Shown here: piece by piece, positions 54,201 through 61,502 of the stretch
How positions within the stretch are numbered: position 1 is the first letter of the stretch
Layout: each line of letters begins with the position of its first letter
Assembly: GCF_022921095.1 (NCBI RefSeq)
Contig: NZ_CP095053.1
Span: 4,754,501 to 4,818,500, forward strand
Direction of reading: 5' to 3'
Length of the DNA stretch: 64,000 nucleotides
Source of the DNA: Hymenobacter aerilatus
Lineage (GTDB): Bacteria > Bacteroidota > Bacteroidia > Cytophagales > Hymenobacteraceae
Made by a program: the position numbers and the translations under genes
The notes under the pieces: model-generated
What the model was told of the DNA's origin: nothing
What the model saw: only the letters and a program-made list of their open reading frames with translations
The model's database searches: none

Positions 54201-55746
54201 CTTGGTCGGCATTGACGTTGGCGTAGTCGTCCACCAACTCGCCTACCTTGTACACCTGGCCGTTGTAGAGATATTCATAGCTCACACCCAGCACCTGCTC
54301 GGGTAGCAGCTGGGTGTTCAGCGAGAGGTAACCCAGCTGAGCATTAAAGGTATACTCGGTAGCGGCCAGCTTGCGGGCGCGTACCCGCTCGAAGTCAGTG
54401 GCTTTCACTAGCCCTAATCGGTTCAAAGAGTTGTCTACCGTGAGGTTGCCGCGGTCCTGACGTACTTGGCTGTACTGGGTGTTTTGGTCGTTGCCGGTAG
54501 GGGTGTTCACCGTACGGTTGCCTTGCAGGAACTGCGGACGGTACACTCGGAACGGTTCGGCCAAGTCCATCAGCGTCACCACGTTGCGCAGATCGGTGGC
54601 GGTGCGGTTGTCGTTGGTCACGTACACTTCCAGGCGACGGATTTCAATGCCGCTCTGTACGGTGGGCAGATTGCGCAGGGCCGCGTTGTACCGGTCGCGG
54701 AAAAACTGCGACAGGAAGAAGTGGCGGTTGTTTTCGTACTGGCTGGCCTTGATTTCAAAGTTGCGGCTTTGCCCGCCGTTCTGCACTGTCACGGCGTCTT
54801 GCTGCCCGCGCAGGGTGCTGGCCACGGCCGTCACGCCCAGGCGACCGAATTGCAGCTGAGCTTTCACCCCAAACAGGTTTTGGCCACCCGTAATCAGGGA
54901 GTTGTTTAGGGGTAGGCTCACGTTGCCGAGCTCCACCTTCCGGATAATCTCTGTTTCGTAGCCCGTATAGTCGAGCTTCATGTTGTTCTCAAACTCGAAA
55001 GCCGCCTTCGTGTCGTAGTTGAACGTCACCCGCATCTTCTCCCCGATCTGGCCGGTGAGGTTCAGGTTCATGTTCTGCTCGTAGTTGAAGTCGCCGGTGC
55101 GCTGCTGGCGGAGCGTGAGGGTAGGGTTTTCGTTGCGGTTGAAGCGCGCGCCCATGCGCAGCGTCACGGCACCCTGGGGCCGGATGTCCACATAGCTGCC
55201 CCCAAAAATGCGGTCGGCCATCGGGCCGAGGTAGATCCGCGGAATCAGGCGCTGGGCCGTGGCGGGCGTGTTGGCGCCGCCGGTTACACCGCCAGCCGCC
55301 TTCTCGCGGTAATAATCGCGCACGGCTTGCTGCTGCCGAAATCGCGAATACTCCTCAAACGACATCCGACTCGGGTTTCGATAGTCGATATCCGAACCTA
55401 TTTTCTCGTTTAAGTCGTAGTAGTCTAAACTGTCGCTCGCCACCACCTCGGGCTTCACGTTGGCGGGCTGGTCGAGCAGCAGGGGTGAGCGGCGCCGGGT
55501 AGGCGACGTAATACCTTGCCGGTCCGCAGGCGCCACCTTGGGTCGCGTGCTGGGCCGGTAGCGGCTGGTATCGGGTAGCACCACGCGCGGGGTATCCGGC
55601 AGCAACTGCGCCACCACAGGTAGGTGCGTCAGGAGCCGGTGTAGCCGGGCGGCGCTGGTACCCAACGGCTTCGCCTGCGACCACCAGGCCACCAGCAACG
55701 CACACAGAACCAGGGAGGAGGAGAGGTGTTTCTTATCGAAGCTCAA
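48283..55746 (-). CDS. sprA: Type IX secretion outer-membrane translocon SprA (Sov)
   Basis: SprA is the very large beta-barrel that forms the pore of the type IX secretion system. At 2487 residues it has the family length. Visible hallmarks: LRMGARFNRNENPTLTLRQQ and RTGDFNYEQNMNLNLTGQIG, then GEKMRVTFNYDTKAAFEFEN in the early N-terminal repeat, and long runs of alternating polar and hydrophobic beta-strand sequence to the terminal strand EGGIQLRYSLSQ. A signal-like hydrophobic segment lies at about 11-24 (LVLCALLVAWW). Start is TTG at 55746; GTG at 55764 is an alternative. It would export cargo such as the sorting-domain protein at 17161. Its neighbours are ruvA upstream and gcvH downstream. 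Confidence 0.95.
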   Translation of the reverse strand: MSFDKKHLSSSLVLCALLVAWWSQAKPLGTSAARLHRLLTHLPVVAQLLPDTPRVVLPDTSRYRPSTRPKVAPADRQGITSPTRRRSPLLLDQPANVKPEVVASDSLDYYDLNEKIGSDIDYRNPSRMSFEEYSRFRQQQAVRDYYREKAAGGVTGGANTPATAQRLIPRIYLGPMADRIFGGSYVDIRPQGAVTLRMGARFNRNENPTLTLRQQRTGDFNYEQNMNLNLTGQIGEKMRVTFNYDTKAAFEFENNMKLDYTGYETEIIRKVELGNVSLPLNNSLITGGQNLFGVKAQLQFGRLGVTAVASTLRGQQDAVTVQNGGQSRNFEIKASQYENNRHFFLSQFFRDRYNAALRNLPTVQSGIEIRRLEVYVTNDNRTATDLRNVVTLMDLAEPFRVYRPQFLQGNRTVNTPTGNDQNTQYSQVRQDRGNLTVDNSLNRLGLVKATDFERVRARKLAATEYTFNAQLGYLSLNTQLLPEQVLGVSYEYLYNGQVYKVGELVDDYANVNADQVVFLKMLKATNPGVGLADPNVNPQNPNLQTRNLPTWDLLMKNVYSLNATQLNRENFQLQVVYKDDVTGVDLISLKEGQNVQNVPLIQVLNLDNLNPNNDRNSDGNFDFISGITIDPTLGRIYFPVVEPFGNYLQGQFVAGTEQGLIDKYVYSALYNQVQSDAQQVQDKDKFFLRGRYQATSTDVISLPGFGIAQGSVRVYAGSTLLQEGVDYQVFYDQAQVKVLNPSYLNSANELRITFEKNAVVQVQPRRLIGTRLDYRLSPDINFGATMLKLIENQAPGINRVAIGDEPNNNTIYGFDVNMRRESRALTKYLDMLPGLSTKAPSSVAFSGEFAQLLPGKTELGRGENGVSYLDDFENARTPYTLAGLNSATVWRLGTTPLPIQGSQEQGLPFAYRRAKMAWYTVDQTYYSNGPSKPSSIGAQELRNHYVRGIPRTEIFPARDVGATGNGFELPLDLAYFPSERGQYNYNPQVGPDGRSLPLGLAQGNYGAISREITFDTDFDNANVEYIEFWMMDPFIQSNNGNNVINDGVTQTVASANPGGDFYINLGSVSEDLMRNNNINEFENGLPDGTNTAANLTQNTAWGRATTQQFLTDAFSAAPGARAQQDVGLDGVDNAAEKALGIPGPFSALDDPAGDDFLHHLSGAYNGTEAGNHILGRYKQYNGMEGNSTSDTNQSSTAYPDKEDLNRDNVVTDLERYYEYRMPLRPNNMVVGQNYIVDKVTRTIAGSNGESVSWYQFRVPIRQYSAVRGTPNGQPFGFKSIRFVRLYLTQWQQPVVLRLVQPQFVANQWRRFLSTIATPGQPVLNNDTDAEGFAISTVSLEENGASARSVGGAPSAIPYVLPPGIQRDQEYGSSTVNRQQNEQSLRLAVEGLRDGYGKAAYKNIQISLLRYKQLRMFLHAESQDPTVNDGDVRGFVRIGTDYTQNYYEYSLPLQITRPSATTTAEIWPDANQVQVAFQDFIDAKAARNKFIIDNKLGPEAYFTPFTYNRNLQPGATITIIGNPDFSQVQGAMIGILNPLDNGASKSVTVWANEFRVFEFDRKSAWAATARFNTQLADVANVTATGSYVTSGFGGLQDKLQQRTTSDIMRGDVNATIAADKFLPEKLGLRLPVLVQAGTEVSKPEYDPLDPDTKLTQSLQKFDNNNELRREYEKEVVSQTKQRSISVLNAHKERTNQQKPVRPYDIENFAVSYAIAERTHTDINTDRDYTRTFTGALAYVYQTTPKNYTPLATLKALDSPYLKFLQEVNFTPLPSRFSFRADLDRRYNERFLQRVLEPGTLPTTAGIAGIYQKSFYFNRIYDLKWDLTKALILDYTANNRAIVDEGVGRAVGSSDQAQQNRDLIRDNLLRGGRTTNFTQQVAVTWRVPLDKFPLTDWISMNARYSANYTWQAASTALRVLRDPSNPLATDSTTLGNTIQNNGELSGTGKIDLVKLYNKVRFLNIINNAPPPPPVQRDEKGRVIKPKPTPPGASGVAGAPADSTRKGPEFRALKAVLRSLMTARSLDFTYTRSNGTLLPGYLPGTRFFGMNSSFDAPGIPFLLGKQYSDFSDLDVLYQRAASNGWYTERSDLLNTPLSSLLTDNLTLRTSLQPFRDFNIQLDARQQRVRNREVFYRRPIDEETLLPVPGGTATASNPLGSGSFSTSFISIQTLFGDRSAEGTISKTFNRFVQNRAFVYDRLTAANAAPGVYSYNSQDVLLPAFLDAYRGKSSDGYKAKGFNPTKQFNIPLPNWTIQYNGLAQLPFVQRYFRSVTLKHAYTSVYSINSYTTSTLYRNAPDDNAFSTVTNDNNLFVPYYILGQVTISEQLAPLIGINFQTLQKVSGNLEYRVTRNVGLNTINAQVTELHTTEMVIGFGYVTDRLKLPFRIGGEQTVLRNQLNARLDMSIRDNTIIQRTIEDVIDGTDVGTPFSLVTSGTRQVLLRPTIDYTLNQRLNLQFYFTRTVTAPRVQNSFRNAATEGGIQLRYSLSQ

Positions 55747-55779
55747 GGAAGTGAGCCGGCCGCACGACCGGAAGGAACG

Positions 55780-56385
55780 CTAATGGGTCTTAAGAGCAAA
55801 CTTAATCAATTCCTCTACGCTCAGCTCGTTGCCGTGCTTGTGCTGAATGGTATCCAGCGTTTTTTCTGCCGCCGCCCGCGCAAAGCCCAGAGTCACCAAA
55901 GCCGCTAACGCTTCGGCGCGGTTGGTATTGTGTGCTTTGGCCAGTGGCACGGTGTCCACACCAGCTTTGGCTAATAGCTCATCCTTCCGCAACCGGTCTT
56001 TTAGCTCCAGCACTACGCGCTGGGCAGTTTTCGGGCCAACTCCCTTGATGCTCTGAATAGAGCGCACGTCCTCGTTCACGATGGCGTGGCGAATTTCGCC
56101 CACGCTCATGCTGCTCACCATCACGATACCCGTGCCCGGTCCAATGCCCGACACTGAAATCAGGTGCATAAACAGAGCTTTTTCGTTGGGGTCTAAGAAG
56201 CCGTAGAGCGCATTGGCGTCTTCCTTGATGTGCTGGTAGGTGTATAATTTTGCTTTTTCATTCTCTGTGGGCAGCTTGGAGTAAGTGGCCAGCGAAATCT
56301 TCACTTCGTAGCCAATGCCGTGCACGTCGAGAATGGCTAGGGTAGGGTCTTTATAGGCAAGCGTGCCGTCGATGTAGGCAATCAT
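55780..56385 (-). CDS. ruvA: Holliday junction branch migration protein RuvA
   Basis: RuvA binds Holliday junctions and loads the RuvB motor. The 201 residues fit: an N-terminal OB fold (MIAYIDGTLAYKDPTLAILD, VHGIGYEVKISLATY), the helix-hairpin-helix pair (LISVSGIGPGTGIVMVSSM and IKGVGPKTAQRVVLELKDRL), and the C-terminal domain that binds RuvB (EALAALVTLGFARAAAEKTL). It lies 33 bases upstream of sprA on the same strand, so the two may be cotranscribed. ruvC and ruvB are not here. Confidence 0.96.
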   Translation of the reverse strand: MIAYIDGTLAYKDPTLAILDVHGIGYEVKISLATYSKLPTENEKAKLYTYQHIKEDANALYGFLDPNEKALFMHLISVSGIGPGTGIVMVSSMSVGEIRHAIVNEDVRSIQSIKGVGPKTAQRVVLELKDRLRKDELLAKAGVDTVPLAKAHNTNRAEALAALVTLGFARAAAEKTLDTIQHKHGNELSVEELIKFALKTH

Positions 56386-56517
56386 GGAGGGGAAAGGATG
56401 GACAGGAAACGATAAATAGCTTCTCTATGAGTGGAAAGCTACGGATAAACACGTTTTAGCACGTAATATATCCCTACCGAAAAGAAATAATAGCCTAAAA
56501 TCTCGCTCGGTTCCTTG

Positions 56518-56946
56518 CTATGTTTCTACGACTTCAGCATACCAGATAGTCCAGCTCGCTTGCTTGGTCAGGTAGAAAGTAGCTACCACTCCCTGCACTG
56601 GCATTCGTAAGAAAATGGCTGCTTGATTGTCATCAATAGAAAATGCTTCTACAGTTAGCAACGCCTCCGTAGGCTGCACCTTGACCCACCGCACTGGATA
56701 ACGCCCTGGTAGCTCAAAGTTGTCAATCGCGATAAACCGACGGTTATACACTACGGGGTTTAAAAACCGAATTGAAACAACTCCCTGCTGCTCGGCATGG
56801 GGCCGTGCAAAAGCCCATAGCTGTGGATTGGCTGCTACCGCGCCAAGGATGGCTCTCACGTCGGCTTGTGGGTCGGTAGCAGTTTGCCCACAGCTACTCA
56901 GACACAGTAGTAGTAAGCAAACAACAAAGTGCTTGACACCAGACAC
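56518..56946 (-). CDS. Small lipoprotein of unknown function
   Basis: I place the start at GTG 56946-56944, giving a short lipoprotein signal, SGVKHFVVCLLLLCLSSC, with acylated Cys19 and 142 residues in all. An ATG further upstream at 57012 is in frame, but that stretch overlaps the likely terminator hairpin of maeB. The mature part looks globular, with strands such as GVVSIRFLNPVVYNRRFIAI and VVATFYLTKQASWTIWY. I recognise no family. It lies between maeB and ruvA on the same strand but is probably separately transcribed. Confidence 0.5.
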   Translation of the reverse strand: MSGVKHFVVCLLLLCLSSCGQTATDPQADVRAILGAVAANPQLWAFARPHAEQQGVVSIRFLNPVVYNRRFIAIDNFELPGRYPVRWVKVQPTEALLTVEAFSIDDNQAAIFLRMPVQGVVATFYLTKQASWTIWYAEVVET

Positions 56947-56949
56947 AGA

Positions 56950-56998
56950 TAACGGCTTATCAATTTTCACCAAACTAACGAAAATAGATAAGCCGTTA
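56950..56998 (-). terminator. Hairpin downstream of maeB
   Basis: TAACGGCTTATC (56950-56961) pairs with GATAAGCCGTTA (56987-56998), extended inward by TTTTC and GAAAA after a small internal bulge. It follows the maeB stop by 21 bases. Confidence 0.65.
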
Positions 56999-57019
56999 CC
57001 TGCTCTAATCAACAGGTGG

Positions 57020-59305
57020 TTACACTAGCTTCTCCCTACCCTTGTCCAATTGCTGCGCATCAGCCACCGCAATGGCGGCCATGTTCACAATCTCGCGCAC
57101 CGAGGCGCCCAACTGTAGAATGTGCACTGGCTTGCGCATGCCCATCAGCACTGGCCCAATTACCTCGGCGCCGCCCAGCTCCTGCATTACCTTGTAGGCA
57201 ATGTTGCCGGCTAATACCGTGGGGAAGATGAGCGTATTGGCGCCGCCGTACTTGGCTAGCTCCGAGAAGGGATATTGCTCCTGCAACAGCTGCGGGTTCA
57301 GAGCAGTGTTGGCCTGCATCTCGCCGTCCAGGATGAGGTCGGGGTAGCGCTGCTTGGCTAGCTCCGTAGCACGGCGCGATTTGTCAGGAATAGGGCCAGG
57401 GTTGGAGCCGAAGTTGGAGTAGCTGAGTACCGCAATGTGCGGCTCATTGTCGAAGAAACGCACGGTGCGTGCCGCCAGCCCGATGATATCTACCATCTCC
57501 TCGGCCGTGGGGTCGATGTTCACTGTGGTATCGGCGAAGAAGAACGGCCCGCGCTTGTGCTGGATGATGTACATACCGGCCACGCGCTTTACGCCCTCGT
57601 CTACCCCAATCACCCGCAACGACGGCTGAATCGACTTGCTGTAATCTTTGGTTAAGCCCGTGATAAATGCATCGGCCTGACCGGTTTCCAGCATCATCGA
57701 GCCGTAGTAGTTCCGCTCGCGCATCAGGCGCTGGGCCTCGTAGAGCGTAATACCCTTGCGCTGCCGCTTCTGGAACAGCAGTTGGGCAAACTCCTCGCGG
57801 GTAGCCTTTTCCTGAATGTTGTCGATGATTTCGCAGCCCGTCAGGTCCAGGTTGCTGGCGCGAGCAATTTCCTCCAGCTTCTGGCGGTTGCCCAGCAGAA
57901 CGGGTTTGGCAATACCCTCGTCCACCAGCGTTTGGGCGGCTTTAAGAATCTTATAGGTGTCGCCCTCGGCAAATACCACCCGTTTGGGGTTGGATTTGGC
58001 GGCCGACGTTACGCGGTTCAGCAGCTTCTGGCTCACGCCCAAGCGGCCGCGTAGCTCATCTTCGTAAGCCAGCCAGTCAGTGATGTGGCGACGGGCTACA
58101 CCGCTTTCCATAGCCGCCAGCGCCACCGCCGGCGATACGGTAGTAATCAGGCGCGGATCCAGGGGCTTCGGAATCAGGTAGGTACGTCCGAATGCCAGGG
58201 TGTTGTCGCCGTAGGCTTTGTTCACGAGGTCGGGCACTACATCCTTAGCTAGCTCGGCCAGCGCGTGCACGGCAGCCAGCTTCATAGCCTCATTGATTTC
58301 CGTGGCCCGCACGTCCAGCGCCCCCCGGAAAATGTAGGGGAAGCCCAGTACGTTGTTTACTTGGTTGGGGTGGTCGGAGCGACCCGTTGCCATGATGATG
58401 TCGGGCCGGGTAGCCATGGCCAGATCGTAGTCGATTTCCGGGTTCGGGTTGGCCAGGGCAAAGACAATGGGGTTGTCAGCCATGGTCAACAAGAACTCGG
58501 CTGGCAGCACATTGGCCGCTGAGAGACCCAAGAATACATCGGCACCGCGCATGGCCTCGGCCAGCGTGGCAATGGGCCGCTGGGTAGCAAAGCGCATTTG
58601 CAGTTCCGCCAGGTCGGTGCGCTGGTGGTTGATAACGCCGTCTTTGTCGAACACCACCACGTTTTCCGGCTTCACGCCCAACTCCAGGTACAGACGCAAG
58701 CACGATACAGCCGCCGCGCCGGCCCCGCTCACCACCAACTGCACCTCATCGATTTTCTTACCCACCAGCTCCAGCGCGTTCAGCAGCGCTGCCGAGGTGA
58801 TGATGGCCGTGCCGTGCTGGTCGTCGTGCATCAGCGGAATGTTCATCTGCTCACGCAGGGCCGTCTCAATGCGAAAGCACTCGGGCGCCTTGATGTCCTC
58901 CAGGTTGATGCCGCCGAAGGTAGGCTCCAGCGCCTTCACAATACGGATGAACTCGTCGGGGTCGGTGGCGTCAATCTCAATATCGAAGCAGTCAATACCC
59001 GCAAACTTCTTGAACAACACGCCCTTGCCCTCCATCACCGGTTTGCTGGCCTCGGGGCCGATATTGCCCAGGCCCAGCACCGCTGTACCGTTGCTGATAA
59101 CGGCTACCAAGTTGCCTTTGGCAGTGTATTTATAGACGTCATCAGGGTTGGCGGCAATGGCTAAGCAGGGTTCGGCCACGCCCGGCGAGTAGGCCAGCGC
59201 CAGGTCCGACTGTGTACTGACGGGCTTGGTGGGTACTACCTCAATCTTACCGGCGGGCTCCTGGGAGTGGTAGTTGAGGGCGTCTTGTTTGTTGATTTTC
59301 GACAT
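57020..59305 (-). CDS. maeB: NADP-dependent malic enzyme (fusion with phosphotransacetylase-like domain)
   Basis: This enzyme oxidatively decarboxylates malate to pyruvate with NADP+. The 761 residues fit the MaeB two-domain type: malic-enzyme part (1-430, with YSPGVAEPCLAIAANPDDVY, NLVAVISNGTAVLGLGNIGP, NIPLMHDDQHGTAIITSAAL and Rossmann VVSGAGAAAVS) and a C-terminal phosphotransacetylase-like part (about 435-761; RVVFAEGDTYKILKAAQTLV ... FFADTTVNIDPTAEEM), which in known members is regulatory rather than catalytic. ATG at 59305 is preferred over TTG at 59311. Two -7-like TACCTTTG elements lie upstream at 59359-59352 and 59380-59373. Confidence 0.95.
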   Translation of the reverse strand: MSKINKQDALNYHSQEPAGKIEVVPTKPVSTQSDLALAYSPGVAEPCLAIAANPDDVYKYTAKGNLVAVISNGTAVLGLGNIGPEASKPVMEGKGVLFKKFAGIDCFDIEIDATDPDEFIRIVKALEPTFGGINLEDIKAPECFRIETALREQMNIPLMHDDQHGTAIITSAALLNALELVGKKIDEVQLVVSGAGAAAVSCLRLYLELGVKPENVVVFDKDGVINHQRTDLAELQMRFATQRPIATLAEAMRGADVFLGLSAANVLPAEFLLTMADNPIVFALANPNPEIDYDLAMATRPDIIMATGRSDHPNQVNNVLGFPYIFRGALDVRATEINEAMKLAAVHALAELAKDVVPDLVNKAYGDNTLAFGRTYLIPKPLDPRLITTVSPAVALAAMESGVARRHITDWLAYEDELRGRLGVSQKLLNRVTSAAKSNPKRVVFAEGDTYKILKAAQTLVDEGIAKPVLLGNRQKLEEIARASNLDLTGCEIIDNIQEKATREEFAQLLFQKRQRKGITLYEAQRLMRERNYYGSMMLETGQADAFITGLTKDYSKSIQPSLRVIGVDEGVKRVAGMYIIQHKRGPFFFADTTVNIDPTAEEMVDIIGLAARTVRFFDNEPHIAVLSYSNFGSNPGPIPDKSRRATELAKQRYPDLILDGEMQANTALNPQLLQEQYPFSELAKYGGANTLIFPTVLAGNIAYKVMQELGGAEVIGPVLMGMRKPVHILQLGASVREIVNMAAIAVADAQQLDKGREKLV

Positions 59306-59399
59306 GAGCAAGGAAAGAGGGTGGCAAACCGTCGTGGGTGCGACGAAGGGGCAAAGGTAAGGCAGTGACCGGCAAAGGTAGGCGCCACCGGAAAGAAAA

Positions 59400-59428
59400 G
59401 CGCCCCCAACTTGGTAAGCAGGGGGCGC
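59400..59428 (-). terminator. Intrinsic terminator downstream of the LysM transglycosylase gene
   Basis: GCGCCCCC (59400-59407) pairs with GGGGGCGC (59421-59428). On the minus strand it is followed by TTTTCTTT, a good U tract. Confidence 0.75.
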
Positions 59429-59438
59429 GGGGTAGGGT

Positions 59439-59483
59439 TAACGGCACGTCATTCTGAGCTTGTCGAGGAATGATGTGCCGTTA
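59439..59483. repeat. Inverted repeat overlapping the stop codon of the LysM transglycosylase gene
   Basis: TAACGGCAC (59439-59447) pairs with GTGCCGTTA (59475-59483), with inner GTCATT and AATGAT around CTGAGCTTGTCGAGG. The stop codon (TAA at 59483-59481) lies inside the right arm. The core is related to the CTGAGCCGGTCGAA arms at 16932-17020. Confidence 0.7.
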
Positions 59484-61502
59484 GCTGGTTTCCACAATCA
59501 GCTTCTGACCCGGCTTCACGGCGTCCGATTTCAGGTGGTTCAAGCGGCGTAGCTGCTCCACCGTCACGCCCTGGTAGCGGCGCGAAATATTATAAAGCGT
59601 ATCGCCAGGCTGTACTAGGTAAGTGCGGGGTGGCGTGAGGGCCGGCGCAGCGGGTTGCGCGCGCGGTGCTGGCTTGCGAGAAGCCGCGGCAGTGGTATGC
59701 ACAGGAGCCACCGGAACCTCTTCTTCCGCTTGCGCTACGTAGAGCATCAGCTTTTGTCCCGGCATGAGTTGGTTGGAAGCCGTCGGGTTCCAATCCACCA
59801 ACTGTGCCACGGTCACGTTGTGTCGTTGGGCAATCTTGCTGAGGTTGTCGCCGCGCCGTACTATATAAGTAGCACTAACTGTGGTATCCGTTGGAGCCGC
59901 GGCCGGGGTCGTCGTTACGGCCGCTATGGTTGCCTCTAGTGCTGGGTTGGTGCGCTCCTGGTGATGAGGCACCTCCGACCGTCGGGTAGCAGGCCTGCTG
60001 GGTGCCGCCGCGACGATGGCAACAGCGGCTGCAGGTGTTACGGGCCTCACCACCGCTACTGGCGTCACTACCGTGCCATCTGCCCGCCGCGCCGACGCTA
60101 CGGTGGGTAGGGCCTCTGGTACCTGTGCCGCTACCTTCGCATAGATTGGGGTAGGAGCCGAGCGCTCCTCAGCGGGTGTCGGCACAAATACCACCAGCTT
60201 TTGCTGCACCCGAAGCGTTTGTTGACGGCTGCTCAATTTGTTCCAGCGCCGCAACTGGCTTTGCGAGACATTATAGTGTTGGGCTACTATGGCAATGGTC
60301 TGGCCCCGACGTACCGTATGCACCTTGCGTTGCAGGCGTGGGGCTGTGGGTGGAGGCGCCGCGGCGGCCAGCATAGCCGGGGTAGCCGTCGCACCAGCCA
60401 TGCGCGGGGGTAGGGGGGAGAGGGGCTGCGGTAACTCCTTCGACGGCTGGCAGTAAGAAAACAGTGTAGACCGGTCAACACTGGCTAGCTGTGTCCGGAT
60501 TGCTGTGGGCACCTGAATAACGTAGGAACGGTAGCCCGAGGGCAAATACGCCCGGTGGATTTCTGGATTGTAGCGGAGCAATGCTAGCGAATCGGATAGG
60601 CCTACGGCCTGACTGAGACGGCGCAGATCGAAGGCCCTACCCCGCAGGTGCAGCGTATCAAGTGGCTCGGCGTACTGGTAGCGAAGCTCGGGCGAGTGCA
60701 GCTGGTGCTCCCGCGCGTACTTCATGGTATACATGATGGCCGTGAAGGTAGGCACGTAGTTGCGCGTCTCCTTTGGCATGTGGGGGTACAAGCCCCAAAA
60801 CGTTTTTTTGCCCGTGCGGCGCATCACCCGCTGCACGTTGCCTACCCCCCAGTTGTAGGAAGCCAGCACCAGCTCCCAGTCATGAAAGACACCGTAGAGG
60901 GCCCGCAGGTATTTGCAGGCTGCTTCGGTGGCTTTCTCGGGGCTCATGCGCTCATCTACCCACTCGTCGCGCACGAGGCGCCAGTCGCTGGCGGTAGGGC
61001 CCATAAACTGCCACAGGCCGGTGGCACCTACCCTGGATTTGGCCGTCGGAATCAGGGCCGATTCTACCACGGCCAGGTATTTCAGGTCGTTGGGTAGGTT
61101 GTATTTCGCCAGGTACTTCTCAAAAATCGGGAAGTACATATTTTCCCGCTCCAACACGCGTTGCGTGTAGGCGCGGTTGCGCTGGGTGAAAAAGTTGACG
61201 TAAGCCAGCACCGAGTTGTTGAACACGTGCGGCATATCGGTGTCAATGCAGCCTACTCGGTCGCCTATCAGGTCGCGCAGCTCGGGAGGCGTTTGGGCCC
61301 ACAAGAGCTTCACCGAGTCGATGGGGGCAGCTACCAGCGAATCGGGGGGTAGGGCCAGCAGGTTCACCTGCACGGTATCATCGGGAAGCGGGAGCGAACC
61401 AATAGGTGGGGCGGGCAGCGTTTGTGCGGCGCCCATCCTTCCAAAAGTCAGAAACAATACCCCTGGGGCAACTACCCGCTTCCACAACGACAACTTCTTC
61501 AT
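59481..61502 (-). CDS. Membrane-bound lytic murein transglycosylase (MltD-like) with LysM domains
   Basis: The 673 residues hold a signal sequence (LSLWKRVVAPGVLFLTFGRM), a lytic transglycosylase domain near 110-290 and three LysM domains near 395-440, 545-590 and 628-671. The catalytic Glu is in YLAVVESALIPTAKSRVGAT, followed by GLWQFMGPTASDW and LASYNWGVGNVQRVM. It cuts peptidoglycan to 1,6-anhydro products in the periplasm. Linkers between the LysM units are long and Ala/Pro/Thr/Val-rich. ATG at 61502 shares one base with the gatA stop (TGATG), so it is translationally coupled to gatA. Confidence 0.9.
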   Translation of the reverse strand: MKKLSLWKRVVAPGVLFLTFGRMGAAQTLPAPPIGSLPLPDDTVQVNLLALPPDSLVAAPIDSVKLLWAQTPPELRDLIGDRVGCIDTDMPHVFNNSVLAYVNFFTQRNRAYTQRVLERENMYFPIFEKYLAKYNLPNDLKYLAVVESALIPTAKSRVGATGLWQFMGPTASDWRLVRDEWVDERMSPEKATEAACKYLRALYGVFHDWELVLASYNWGVGNVQRVMRRTGKKTFWGLYPHMPKETRNYVPTFTAIMYTMKYAREHQLHSPELRYQYAEPLDTLHLRGRAFDLRRLSQAVGLSDSLALLRYNPEIHRAYLPSGYRSYVIQVPTAIRTQLASVDRSTLFSYCQPSKELPQPLSPLPPRMAGATATPAMLAAAAPPPTAPRLQRKVHTVRRGQTIAIVAQHYNVSQSQLRRWNKLSSRQQTLRVQQKLVVFVPTPAEERSAPTPIYAKVAAQVPEALPTVASARRADGTVVTPVAVVRPVTPAAAVAIVAAAPSRPATRRSEVPHHQERTNPALEATIAAVTTTPAAAPTDTTVSATYIVRRGDNLSKIAQRHNVTVAQLVDWNPTASNQLMPGQKLMLYVAQAEEEVPVAPVHTTAAASRKPAPRAQPAAPALTPPRTYLVQPGDTLYNISRRYQGVTVEQLRRLNHLKSDAVKPGQKLIVETS

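Noticed and set aside
48736..54909. Several plus-strand open frames opposite sprA
   Set aside because: They are short, overlap one another in different frames, and lie inside a conserved 2487-codon gene.
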